Source of the DNA: Maricaulis sp034670125
GTDB lineage: Bacteria; Pseudomonadota; Alphaproteobacteria; Caulobacterales; Maricaulaceae
Length of the DNA stretch: 64,000 nt
Assembly: GCF_034670125.1 (NCBI RefSeq)
Contig: NZ_JAXMOC010000002.1
Coordinates: 496,001 to 560,000 of the forward strand
Direction: 5' to 3'
A model generated the notes under the pieces. The model was not told where the DNA came from, ran no database searches, and worked only from the letters and a program-made list of their open reading frames with translations. Both the position numbers and the translations under genes were made by a program. Below are positions 42,082-49,604 of this stretch, piece by piece. Each line of letters opens with the position of its first letter. The first letter of the stretch is position 1.

Positions 42082-42618
42082 TCAGGTCTGGTCGGCGCTG
42101 GTGCCGTTGCGCTGCAGTGTCGCGAACCAGATCGCGAACACGCCCAGGACCATCCAGAAGCCGATGAAGGACGGCCAGGCGCCCGCCTGGACCATCGCCA
42201 TCAATCGCTCCTGGTCGGCCTCAAGCCAGGCCTGGAACGCCGGCTGGAAACCCGGGTCGGCCAGGGCCTCGCTGAACGCGACCTGATCCGAGGTATCGAG
42301 ACCCTGTTCCTCCGCGAACTGAAGCATGGCCTCGAAGACCTGCATGCCGAACCCGACAAGGGCGCCGACGCCCTTGGCCAGTATGGCGAGCACCAGTGGC
42401 AGGATGGCCAGACCGGTTCCGCGACCGGCGTGCCGGCGTCGATTGGCGAACAGCGAATGGCACACGAACCAGATCGCGAACAGGGGCACGATGCCCGGGA
42501 CCGGGGCCGTCCCGTAGGTCAACCGCAATGCATCCAGCGCCATCAGGATGATGACCCCCAGCACAAAGGCCGAGACCGAGGCGCGGTGATTGGGCAGGAG
42601 AAGGGCAAGGAAGTTCAT
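42082..42618 (-). CDS. Membrane protein of unknown function
   Basis: 178 residues from MNFLALLLPNHRASVSAFVLG. Hydrophobic helices include SVSAFVLGVIILMALDALRL, IVPLFAIWFVCHSLFANRRRHAG, ILPLVLAILAKGVGALVGFGM and FIGFWMVLGVFAIWFA. The FANRRRHAGRGTGLA segment resembles the K/R-R-x-H-D-x-G-R motif of DUF805 proteins, two of which are encoded next to it on the same strand, so a distant relationship is possible. The alternative start at 42672 adds 18 hydrophilic residues. Function unknown. Confidence 0.65.
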   Translation of the reverse strand: MNFLALLLPNHRASVSAFVLGVIILMALDALRLTYGTAPVPGIVPLFAIWFVCHSLFANRRRHAGRGTGLAILPLVLAILAKGVGALVGFGMQVFEAMLQFAEEQGLDTSDQVAFSEALADPGFQPAFQAWLEADQERLMAMVQAGAWPSFIGFWMVLGVFAIWFATLQRNGTSADQT

Positions 42619-42765
42619 GACGGCTGTCCTGTCGGCGGCTTCAAGGATGGGCGGGCGGCAAGGCCCGGACAATAAATATGACCGGTCCCGTAACTACCCG
42701 GGAACCGGCCATATTCAAGCAGGATTCGACCCGGCGCGATCCCACCGGGTCAGTCGGGCATCGGG

Positions 42766-43218
42766 CTAGAGCTTGTACATGAAGTAGCCGACCACGGCGT
42801 TCGCAATGATGCTGGTCATGCTGGAGGCAAGGACCGTGGCCGGGGTGACCACGGGCCAGCCACCGGTCGATGCCGCGCCAGCGCCCAGAACAGGCGCCAG
42901 CACCAGATTGACGACCACCGAAACAACAATCACTGCCCCGATGGCGGCCAATGTCAGCCAACCGGACCGGCCGGCATCGTGAAACCGCTTCGAATAGACG
43001 CAAACCCAGGCGAATATCGAGGCCAGGCCGACGAGGATGCCGACCAGGCCGAAAACGCCGCCCAGAACCGGCATCAATGACAGGATTTGCAGCAACAGGT
43101 TGACGACGATGATCGCGATGATCCCCTGCGCGAACTCCATCGGTGACAGTTTGCCGGCAGCCCCGAACAGGATGCGCTTGGCGTCGGCAGGTTGGAGAAT
43201 GAATGTGTTCAATGACAT
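42766..43218 (-). CDS. DUF805 family membrane protein (1)
   Basis: 150 residues. The DUF805 signature KRFHDAGRSGWLTLAAIG follows a pair of hydrophobic helices (FAQGIIAIIVVNLLLQILSLMPV, VFGLVGILVGLASIFAWVCVY), and two further helices (VIVVSVVVNLVLAPVLG, SMTSIIANAVVGYFM) end the protein. The N-terminus SPMEFAQGIIAI corresponds to the F-W-x-G segment in other DUF805 members. The family is widespread and uncharacterised. It forms a leftward set with the second DUF805 gene (43308-43865). Confidence 0.85.
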   Translation of the reverse strand: MSLNTFILQPADAKRILFGAAGKLSPMEFAQGIIAIIVVNLLLQILSLMPVLGGVFGLVGILVGLASIFAWVCVYSKRFHDAGRSGWLTLAAIGAVIVVSVVVNLVLAPVLGAGAASTGGWPVVTPATVLASSMTSIIANAVVGYFMYKL

Positions 43219-43307
43219 GGCTTCGACCCTCCCCGGTCGTTGATCCGAAAAGACTACCCGAAATCAGGGAAACTGCCACGCCCCATACGCCTGATACGCG
43301 AATTTGG

Positions 43308-43865
43308 TCAGACGGGTCCGCCGCCGCCGCCATCGCCACCGCCGCCGGCGGGCGGCAATTTCGGGTCCTGGTTCGGCTTGGGATCGGTCGCACCTCCAGC
43401 CCGGGTGGCGGCTCCATCGACGGGCGGCACCATGCCGTAGACATTGTCGCCGCTGTCGCCGATCGCGAGTCCGAGCCAGATCGTGTACACGGCCCAGACA
43501 AGAACGCTGATCGCTCCCAGCGACAGCAGGCCACCACCGGCCGACAGGAACAGGCCCGGCCCGACATCGCCCCCGGTCATGATCGCCGTGACGATCACAC
43601 CTCCCAGCATCATGAAGCCGAGCAGGAATAGCACGAGATTCAGAGCCCAGGGGATGGCATGCAACCCAGCTGACCGGCCGATATCGTGCAATCGCTTGCC
43701 GTAAACAGCGATCCCGACCCAAACCAGAAGCAACCAGAGCAAGCCCCCCAGAATCGGGACGACATCAGCCAGTATGTTGCCGCCGAGAATGATGGCGACG
43801 CCGATCCAGAAGTCCTTCTGACCGATGCGGCCATTGGGGTCGAACAACAGGAATTGCCAATCCAT
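43308..43865 (-). CDS. DUF805 family membrane protein (2) with glycine-rich tail
   Basis: 185 residues: FDPNGRIGQKDFWIGVAIILGGNILADVVPILGGLLWLLLVWVGIAVYGKRLHDIGRSAGLHAIPWAL is a complete DUF805 N-terminal unit, with KRLHDIGRS as the hallmark. Two more helices (LVLFLLGFMMLGGVIVTAIM, LLSLGAISVLVWAVYTIWLGL) follow, and then a soluble tail that ends in a run of glycines (PPAGGGGDGGGGGPV). It lies 89 bases upstream of the first DUF805 gene and 50 bases downstream of pccA's stop codon. Role unknown. Confidence 0.85.
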   Translation of the reverse strand: MDWQFLLFDPNGRIGQKDFWIGVAIILGGNILADVVPILGGLLWLLLVWVGIAVYGKRLHDIGRSAGLHAIPWALNLVLFLLGFMMLGGVIVTAIMTGGDVGPGLFLSAGGGLLSLGAISVLVWAVYTIWLGLAIGDSGDNVYGMVPPVDGAATRAGGATDPKPNQDPKLPPAGGGGDGGGGGPV

Positions 43866-43915
43866 GGGTATCGCCTTTTCGTCCGTCCATGCGCCCGGGC
43901 GTCAGATATCGGCCG

Positions 43916-45925
43916 TCACTCGAACTCGACCAGCAACTCGTCCGCAGCCACCGAAGCCCCGGCCTCGACCTTGACCGCCTTGATCGTGCCATCCGTCTCC
44001 GCGCGCAGCACATTCTCCATTTTCATCGCCTCGACGATGACCAGGGGTTCACCGGTCTTGACGGTCTGGCCTTCCTCAACCTCGAGCGAGACCACGAGGC
44101 CAGGCATCGGCGAGACAACCAGCTTGGCCATGTCCGGCTTTTCCTTTTCCGGCAGCAGCGCGTGCAGTTCAGCCGCCCGGGCTGTGCAGACCAGCGCCAC
44201 GGCGGAGAAGCCCCGGTGCCGCATCTGGTAGCCTTCTGTGCGATCCGCGAACTCCAGGGCGATGGCGTCGCCATTGATGGTCGCTTCGAACAGGTGCTGG
44301 CCGGCACGCCAGGCAGTTTCAACCTGGAGACGCTCTGACGCCAGGGACGGCGCCCAGATCGTCGCCTGCCCCTCGGCCGTCATCTCGATTTCGACCGGGA
44401 TGCGACGCTTGTCCAGGAGGACCACCCATTCGCGCACGATGGGCTCGTCTGCCGGGCGTAACCGCCCCTCGATCTGGCTGGCCCGGCGCACGAAGGTTTC
44501 ATGCACGAAGGCGGCGGCGCAGGTCATGGCGACCAATTGCTCCTCGCGCGGCGCGGTGCCGTGAAATCCGTCCGGATAATGCTCACCGATATAGCCGGTA
44601 TGGATGCGACCGGCGCGGAAATCAGCCTCGTCGAGCACGGCTGACAGGAAGGGCGCGTTGGACTGCAGCCCCTCGACATGGAGCCGGTCCAGCGCGGCTG
44701 ACAGCGTGTCGATCGCGATGTCGCGGGTTTTGCCATAGCCGATAACCTTGGCGATCATCGGGTCGTAAAAGAGCGAGATCTCGTCGCCCTCGCGCACGCC
44801 GGCGTCGATGCGCAGCGTCCCCTCACCCAACTTGCCTTCGGCCGGCTCCTGAAAGCGCTTCAGGCGGCCGATCGACGGCAGGAAGCCGCGATAAGGGTCC
44901 TCGGCGTAAAGGCGCGCCTCGACGGCCCAGCCCTTGATCGGGACATCGCTCTGGGCCAGGGCGAGCTTTTCGCCGAAGGCTGAGCGGATCATCAGTTCGA
45001 CCAGATCAACCCCGGTCGTCAGCTCGGTGACGGGATGCTCGACCTGCAGCCGGGTGTTCATCTCGAGAAAGTAGAATTTCTTGTCCTTGTCGACGATGAA
45101 CTCGACCGTGCCGGCGCTGTCATAATCAACCGCAGCGGCGAGCGAGACGGCCTGGGCGCCCATGGCCTCCCGGGTCTTCTTGTCGAGGAAGGGCGACGGC
45201 GCTTCTTCGAGGACTTTCTGGTTGCGACGCTGGATCGAGCATTCGCGTTCGTTGAGGTGGATCACATGGCCATGCTTGTCGCCCATCACCTGGATCTCGA
45301 TATGGCGCGGCTCCTCGATGAATTTCTCGATCAGGATCCGGTCATCGCCAAAAGACGACTTGGCTTCGTTTCGCGCCGCCTTGAACCCGTCCTTGACCTC
45401 GGCATCGTTGCGCGCGATCCGCATGCCCTTGCCGCCGCCACCGGCCGAAGCCTTGAGCATGACCGGATAGCCGATCGCCTTGACCGCGGCGAGAGCAGTG
45501 TCGGCATCGGCGATCTCGCCGTCAGCGCCGGGAATGGTCGACACGCCGGCCTTGGCGGCCAGTTGTTTCGAGCGGATCTTGTCGCCCATCGCGTCGATGG
45601 CGTGGATGTTCGGACCGATCCAGCCGACACCGGCCTTTTCCAGCGCCTTGGGCAGGGCCGGGTTTTCCGACAGGAAACCGAAACCGGGATGGACCGCATC
45701 GGCACCGGTCTGCTTGACGGCATCAAGGATCTTGTCGAGCACGAGATAGCTTTCACCCGGTGCCGATGCGCCGATGAAAACGGTTTCGTCCGCCATCTCG
45801 ACCGCGAGGCTGTCGGCATCCGCTTCCGAATAAACCGCCACGGTGGCAATGCCGAGGCGTTTGCAGGTCTTGATGACGCGGACGGCGATCTCGCCACGAT
45901 TGGCGATCAGGATCTTCTTGAACAT
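43916..45925 (-). CDS. pccA: Propionyl-CoA carboxylase, biotin-containing (alpha) subunit
   Basis: 669 residues. Biotin carboxylase domain from FKKILIANRGEIAVRVIKTCKRLGIATVAVYSEADADSL, ATP loop KASAGGGGKGMRIA, HLNERECSIQRRNQKVLEEAPSP, MNTRLQVEHPVTELTTGVDLVE; a BT domain; and a C-terminal biotinyl domain with AMKMEN (biotinyl-Lys635). Its similarity to alphaproteobacterial PccA and the pccB gene at 50465 support a propionyl-CoA carboxylase. It converts propionyl-CoA to methylmalonyl-CoA in odd-chain fatty acid, Val, Ile, Met and Thr breakdown. The beta gene is 4.5 kb upstream with unrelated genes in between. Confidence 0.9.
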   Translation of the reverse strand: MFKKILIANRGEIAVRVIKTCKRLGIATVAVYSEADADSLAVEMADETVFIGASAPGESYLVLDKILDAVKQTGADAVHPGFGFLSENPALPKALEKAGVGWIGPNIHAIDAMGDKIRSKQLAAKAGVSTIPGADGEIADADTALAAVKAIGYPVMLKASAGGGGKGMRIARNDAEVKDGFKAARNEAKSSFGDDRILIEKFIEEPRHIEIQVMGDKHGHVIHLNERECSIQRRNQKVLEEAPSPFLDKKTREAMGAQAVSLAAAVDYDSAGTVEFIVDKDKKFYFLEMNTRLQVEHPVTELTTGVDLVELMIRSAFGEKLALAQSDVPIKGWAVEARLYAEDPYRGFLPSIGRLKRFQEPAEGKLGEGTLRIDAGVREGDEISLFYDPMIAKVIGYGKTRDIAIDTLSAALDRLHVEGLQSNAPFLSAVLDEADFRAGRIHTGYIGEHYPDGFHGTAPREEQLVAMTCAAAFVHETFVRRASQIEGRLRPADEPIVREWVVLLDKRRIPVEIEMTAEGQATIWAPSLASERLQVETAWRAGQHLFEATINGDAIALEFADRTEGYQMRHRGFSAVALVCTARAAELHALLPEKEKPDMAKLVVSPMPGLVVSLEVEEGQTVKTGEPLVIVEAMKMENVLRAETDGTIKAVKVEAGASVAADELLVEFE

Positions 45926-46021
45926 GCGGGCCCCTTGATCCGGCAGCGGATGATTACCGCTCGATTGTCACGGGTTTAGCGTGGCTTGTGGCCGGGCGGC
46001 AAGCGGTGGCGGCGGCCTGTC

Positions 46022-46474
46022 TCAGTCCGGTTGGCGCGGTGGCTCCAGCCAATCGGCTTCCAGTGCTCGCAATTTGCCGACAATCGACACCAGGAAAGCA
46101 GTCGACCAGCCGATCATCAGGAAGCCCGTAAATCCTTCCATTGCCGAGACCATCCTCCACTGGCCGCTCATCACCACCTCGCCATAGCCCAGCGTGGTGA
46201 AGGTCGAGGTGGAGAAATACAGCGCGGTCTCGAGATCCGGAAAGGCGTCGAGCACCAGATAAAGCAACGCAAAACTCCAAATCTCGACGGCATGGACCAC
46301 GAACAACCCCAGCACGATCAACAGGATGAACAACGCTTGCCGAAAGGCGGATCCATGCGGGCTGATCCGCGTCGAGCGCACCCGTGCCAGCACCAGGAGC
46401 GAGCCCAGGCCGACCATGTGCACCAGCACGGTCCAGACGGCCATGGCGGTCGAAACAAGCAAGGCTGCGGTCAT
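46022..46474 (-). CDS. Two-TM potassium channel-like protein (Ion_trans_2)
   Basis: 150 residues from MTAALLVSTAMAVWTVLVHMVG. Helices VSTAMAVWTVLVHMVGLGSLLVL, ALFILLIVLGLFVVHAVEIWSFALLYLVL, and MVSAMEGFTGFLMIGWSTAFLVSIV flank a pore loop TALYFSTSTFTTLGYGEVVM; TLGYGE is the selectivity-filter-like motif (TVGYGD in classical K+ channels). No regulatory RCK domain is attached. The Leu for Val and Glu for Asp changes may alter selectivity. The upstream start at 46549 overlaps the divergent gene and is rejected. Confidence 0.85.
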   Translation of the reverse strand: MTAALLVSTAMAVWTVLVHMVGLGSLLVLARVRSTRISPHGSAFRQALFILLIVLGLFVVHAVEIWSFALLYLVLDAFPDLETALYFSTSTFTTLGYGEVVMSGQWRMVSAMEGFTGFLMIGWSTAFLVSIVGKLRALEADWLEPPRQPD

Positions 46475-46541
46475 CGGCAATCTCCAGAGCTGGAACCGGG
46501 CACGATTCGGCTTAGTGTCGGGGGCAAAGGGGAATCGATCA

Positions 46542-47405
46542 ATGAGCAAAGCCGTTTACCGCCTGACCTCCATCGCCCGGCCGCTGGAGGCAAAGTATCC
46601 GACCAATCGCGCCGTGCTGATTGCCCTGCCCCTGATCGGACTGGGCCTCGGACTCTATGCCTATCTCTCGGCCGGTGGCGGCGCGGTGAATGCCGTGATC
46701 ACCGGTCTGGAGGCGATGGTCGTCACCTTCCTGGTCTGGGCCCTGGGCCGCGAGGCCGATCCGGACCGCAACCTCACTGCCTTCGTGGCGGCCGGCTTGG
46801 TTGTCTACGCATTGGTGATGGGCCTGCCGGTCGCAGTCTGGACCCTGGCCTTTGTCCTGATGGCGGCACGAACGGTGAACCGCACCGTCGGCCAGCCGGC
46901 CAAGCCCGGCGATCTTGTCATGGTGCTGATCCTCGCCGGTTTCTCGGTCTTCTCGGACGGGTACGCGCTGATGGGCGTCGTCGCCGCGATCGCCATCGCC
47001 ATCGACGTGCATCTCGACCGTTCGCGCACCTTGGCCCTGATCGCCGCCCTCGCCGCGCTGGGCCTGACGGTCTGGCAATTGATCGAGCTGGAGGGTGATT
47101 TCGCTGCCTTGTTGTGGCCTGAGACGGCGTCGATGCACCTGATGGCCCTGATTGGAGGTCTGGTCGTGATCGGCCTGTTGAGCACCCGGCTTTGCCCGCG
47201 GCCGAACAGCGTCTGTGATGCGCGCGGTGAGCCGCTGAGCCACGCCCGGGTGCGCGGTGGCCGCCTGGTCATCTCGCTGGCGCTGCTCGCCGGCATGGCC
47301 GAGGGCAACGCCCTGGCCCATGCGCTCTACCCGCTCGGCGGTGTGCTTCTTGTCACCTTCATCGTCGGCTTCATCCCGACGGGACGGGGCAAGCCTGCCG
47401 ACTGA
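46542..47405 (+). CDS. Multi-pass membrane protein of unknown function
   Basis: 287 residues from MSKAVYRLTSIARPLEAKYPTNRAVLI. Seven to eight hydrophobic helices, e.g. VLIALPLIGLGLGLYAYLSA, VNAVITGLEAMVVTFLVWALG, LTAFVAAGLVVYALVMGLPVAVWTLAFVLMAA, VMVLILAGFSVFSDGYALMGVVAAIAIAIDV, LMALIGGLVVIGLLST, LVISLALLAGMAEGNALAHALYPLGGVLLVTFIVGF. No family is recognised. GGGGCAAAGGGG upstream gives a weak ribosome-binding site. Divergent from the ion-channel gene; 62 bases precede the desaturase gene. Confidence 0.7.
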   Translation: MSKAVYRLTSIARPLEAKYPTNRAVLIALPLIGLGLGLYAYLSAGGGAVNAVITGLEAMVVTFLVWALGREADPDRNLTAFVAAGLVVYALVMGLPVAVWTLAFVLMAARTVNRTVGQPAKPGDLVMVLILAGFSVFSDGYALMGVVAAIAIAIDVHLDRSRTLALIAALAALGLTVWQLIELEGDFAALLWPETASMHLMALIGGLVVIGLLSTRLCPRPNSVCDARGEPLSHARVRGGRLVISLALLAGMAEGNALAHALYPLGGVLLVTFIVGFIPTGRGKPAD

Positions 47406-47467
47406 TCGCGCTTTTCCACCGGCATCAAATGCGGGACACTGGTAATCCGACGCCGTACGGAACCGAC

Positions 47468-48403
47468 ATGAGCGACACCCATCACCCCGATCACGACGGT
47501 ACTGTGCAAGCCGATACGGCGCGCAGGCTTTCAGAATGCGTGACCCGCGACGAGTTGCGCCAGCTGTCGCGCACCACGAATTGGCAGGGCGCGCTGATGC
47601 TGGCGAGCAACCTCGCCGGGCTCGCTGCAGCCTTCGCGCTGGCCATCGTCTGGACCAATCCGCTCACCCTGCCACTGGCCGTCATCCTGATCGGCGGCCG
47701 CCAGCTGGCGCTGTCGATCGTGCTGCATGACTGTGCCCACCACTCCCTGTTCCGCACGCCCTGGCTCAATGAATTCGCCGGACGCTGGATCGGCGGCGCG
47801 GCGGTCGATGTACCGCTGCAGCTCTATCGCGACTATCACCTCGACCATCACCGCCATGCCGGCACCGACAAGGACCCCGACCAGGGGCTGGTGAAGGCCT
47901 ATCCGGTCACAAGCGACAGCCTGCGCCGCAAATTCATCCGCGACCTGACCGGCCAGACCGCCATCCGCGATCTGGTCATGGCCTGGAAGTCGCCGGACTG
48001 GCGCCAGAAGACACCCTTCCTGGTGTTCCAGCTGGTCCTGCTCGCCGCCCTCACCGCCGCCGGCGCGCCCTGGGCCATCGCCCTGTGGTGGGCGGCGCGG
48101 ATTTTCGTTTATCCGGCGATCATGCGACTGCGGAATATCGGCGAGCACGGCGTCGCCGCCGATCGCTATGACACCGAACCGCGCCGCAACACCCACACCA
48201 CGATTGCCAGCTGGCCGGAGCGCCTGCTGGTGGCGCCCAACAACGTCAACTACCACCTCGAACACCACATCTTCGCTGCCGTCCCGCCCTATAACCTGCC
48301 CCGCCTTCACAGGCTGCTGGCGAGCCGGGGATACTATGACGGCCATGCCTGCGTGACGCGCGGCTATCCGGCGATGCTGGGCAAGGCGGTGCGGGTGGCT
48401 TAG
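47468..48403 (+). CDS. Membrane fatty acid desaturase family protein
   Basis: 311 residues from MSDTHHPDHDGTVQADTARRLSEC. Three histidine boxes of the membrane di-iron desaturase/hydroxylase family are intact: LHDCAHHSLF, YHLDHHRHAG, and YHLEHHIFAAVP. Two pairs of hydrophobic helices (NLAGLAAAFALAIVWTNPLTLPLAVILIGG; PFLVFQLVLLAALTAAGAPWAIALWW) span the membrane. It may desaturate or hydroxylate membrane lipids or carotenoid-like compounds; the substrate is not evident. A start at 47429 is possible but adds 13 residues without benefit. Confidence 0.93.
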   Translation: MSDTHHPDHDGTVQADTARRLSECVTRDELRQLSRTTNWQGALMLASNLAGLAAAFALAIVWTNPLTLPLAVILIGGRQLALSIVLHDCAHHSLFRTPWLNEFAGRWIGGAAVDVPLQLYRDYHLDHHRHAGTDKDPDQGLVKAYPVTSDSLRRKFIRDLTGQTAIRDLVMAWKSPDWRQKTPFLVFQLVLLAALTAAGAPWAIALWWAARIFVYPAIMRLRNIGEHGVAADRYDTEPRRNTHTTIASWPERLLVAPNNVNYHLEHHIFAAVPPYNLPRLHRLLASRGYYDGHACVTRGYPAMLGKAVRVA

Positions 48404-48450
48404 GGCTGACCCTCCAACGCCTTCAGTTGAATTTCGCGCGAGCGCGGAAC

Positions 48451-48558
48451 AACCCATAGATCGCTTGTCAGCCAGCAGGCCGTATCCGCTTCTTGCCGTC
48501 AAGGGCCCGAAGGGCCGCGGAGCGGGCAGGCCCCTTGACGGCAAGAAGCGGATACGGC
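48451..48558. repeat. Dispersed repeat copy A with a 27-bp perfect inverted repeat
   Basis: Arms at 48479-48505 and 48532-48558 are perfect 27-base inverted repeats (GCCGTATCCGCTTCTTGCC... and its complement) separated by 26 bases containing GGGCCCGAAGGGCC-type and AGCGGGC motifs. A second, diverged copy is at 49457-49550. It sits between the desaturase and the toxin-antitoxin genes and could form a long RNA hairpin or cruciform. Confidence 0.85.
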
Positions 48559-48605
48559 GACGTCTCGGCAAGCGACTTATGGACAGGTGAGCGCGGGCGC
48601 ACCAC

Positions 48606-48633
48606 TTGATAAATGTACGGAAACCTGTACAAT
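48606..48633 (+). promoter_or_regulatory. yefM-yoeB promoter with overlapping operator
   Basis: TTGATA (48606-48611), a 16-base spacer, and TACAAT (48628-48633). The inverted repeat TGTAC-N8-GTACA (48614-48618, 48627-48631) covers the spacer and the -10 box, as expected for an autorepressed toxin-antitoxin operon. The start point would coincide with the ATG at 48640, so the antitoxin mRNA may be leaderless. Confidence 0.6.
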
Positions 48634-48639
48634 CACTTC

Positions 48640-48978
48640 ATGCTGCAGCCGCCCCGAATCCTCTCCATATCCGAAGCGCGCGCGGCGTTGAAAGACGTGG
48701 TCGAGCGCGTCACCGCTGACAAGGCGCCGGCGATCATCACCCGTCAGGGCGGCGAGCCGGTGGTGATGGTGGCGCTGTCGGAGTGGGAAGCCTTACAGGA
48801 AACCAATTATTTGCTCGAGAGCCCGGCCAATGCCCGCCGCCTGCGCGACAGTATCGCCGCCGCCGAGGCCGGTGAGACCCGCTCCCTGACGCCGGACACG
48901 CTGCGCCGCCTCGCCGAAGACCCGGCCGCCTTCATCGGCTGGGCCGGGGACGAGACCGGTACCGACGGGACATCATGA
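48640..48978 (+). CDS. yefM: Antitoxin of the Phd/YefM family
   Basis: 112 residues from MLQPPRILSISEARAALKDVVERVTADKAPAIITRQGGEPVVMVALSEWEALQETNYLLESPANARRL. The N-terminal half is the Phd/YefM DNA-binding domain; SEWEALQETNYLLESPANARRLRDSI is the hallmark YefM segment that leads into the toxin-wrapping tail. The tail is longer than in E. coli (LTPDTLRRLAEDPAAFIGWAGDETGTDGTS). The stop overlaps the yoeB start by four bases. No Shine-Dalgarno sequence precedes the ATG. Confidence 0.93.
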   Translation: MLQPPRILSISEARAALKDVVERVTADKAPAIITRQGGEPVVMVALSEWEALQETNYLLESPANARRLRDSIAAAEAGETRSLTPDTLRRLAEDPAAFIGWAGDETGTDGTS

Positions 48979-49241
48979 ATGTCGAGCTGACGCCCCAGGC
49001 GCTCGACGATCTTGCCTGGCTGGTCCGCCACGAAACCCGCCTAGCCAAACGCACCCTCCAGCTCATCGAAGACATTCGCCGCAACCCGTTCGACGGCCTG
49101 GGCAAACCGGAATGCCTCAAGGGCGAACTGTCAGGCTGGTGGTCGCGCCGCATCGATAGCAAGCACAGGCTGGTTTATCGGGTTATGGGGGCCGGGGATG
49201 GGCAGCGGGTGGAGGTGGTGCAGTGTCGGCGGCATTATTGA
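48975..49241 (+). CDS. yoeB: Toxin YoeB (Txe/YoeB family mRNA endoribonuclease)
   Basis: 88 residues. The RelE-like fold residues of YoeB line up by position: Glu46 (LGKPECLKGEL), Arg65 (SKHRLVYRV) and the terminal His87-Tyr88 (CRRHY). YoeB cleaves mRNA at the ribosomal A site when free of YefM. The gene is translationally coupled to its antitoxin. The pair is flanked by large inverted repeats, suggesting an acquired module. Confidence 0.93.
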   Translation: MNVELTPQALDDLAWLVRHETRLAKRTLQLIEDIRRNPFDGLGKPECLKGELSGWWSRRIDSKHRLVYRVMGAGDGQRVEVVQCRRHY

Positions 49242-49324
49242 GCTGAGTTGGCCTGCGGCCAGCCTGTCGCAGGGTAGCAACGCTGCATGAGCCGACAAGC
49301 CAACCATCCAATCAATCATTCCAT

Positions 49325-49424
49325 CATTTTTCCCGGAAGCGCGCCAGCGCTATCCGGGACCAACGGGAGATTCAGCGCTTCAAACCGGGTTCGGTTGGTC
49401 CCGGGTCTTCGCCCGGGAAAAATG
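49325..49424. repeat. Nested ~100-base palindrome
   Basis: Outer arms CATTTTTCCCGG (49325-49336) and CCGGGAAAAATG (49413-49424) are perfect 12-base inverses, and inner arms CCGGGACCAAC (49354-49364) and GTTGGTCCCGG (49394-49404) are perfect 11-base inverses. The whole could fold as a two-step hairpin. It looks like a MITE-type or attachment-type element. Confidence 0.75.
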
Positions 49425-49456
49425 GTGTGTGAGAGTGCGCGCACCGGCGCGGACCG

Positions 49457-49550
49457 ATCCATACATCGCTTGTCAGCCAGCGGGCCGTATTCGTTTCTTT
49501 CAATCAAGGGCCCGAAGGGCCGCGTAGCGGGCATGTCCCTTGACCGAAAG
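49457..49550. repeat. Dispersed repeat copy B (diverged)
   Basis: Shares ATCGCTTGTCAGCCAGC, GGCCGTAT, TCAAGGGCCCGAAGGGCCGC and AGCGGGCA with copy A at 48451-48558, but its inverted-repeat arms have decayed (TTCTTTCAATCAAGGG against CCCTTGACCGAAAGG). Confidence 0.8.
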
Positions 49551-49604
49551 GGAGCCATTCAGCGACAAAACACCAAGAAAGCCATTTGGAACGAGAAGTT
49601 GCCA

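Larger units (their letters stand above)
49242..49604. other. Palindrome-rich gap after yoeB
   Basis: This 363-base gap holds no convincing gene. It contains a ~100-base nested palindrome (49325-49424) and a second copy of the repeat seen before yefM (49457-49550). Reading frames run through it from 49287, in frame with the next gene, but the repeat content makes coding unlikely. Confidence 0.6.

Noticed and set aside
48451..48558. Possible CRISPR repeat unit
   Set aside because: There are only two copies about 1 kb apart with no regular spacers and no cas genes; the structure is a long hairpin.
49287..49604. N-terminal extension of the 49605 gene
   Set aside because: The in-frame stretch runs through a nested palindrome and a dispersed repeat, has no ribosome-binding site at its start and gives low-complexity residues.
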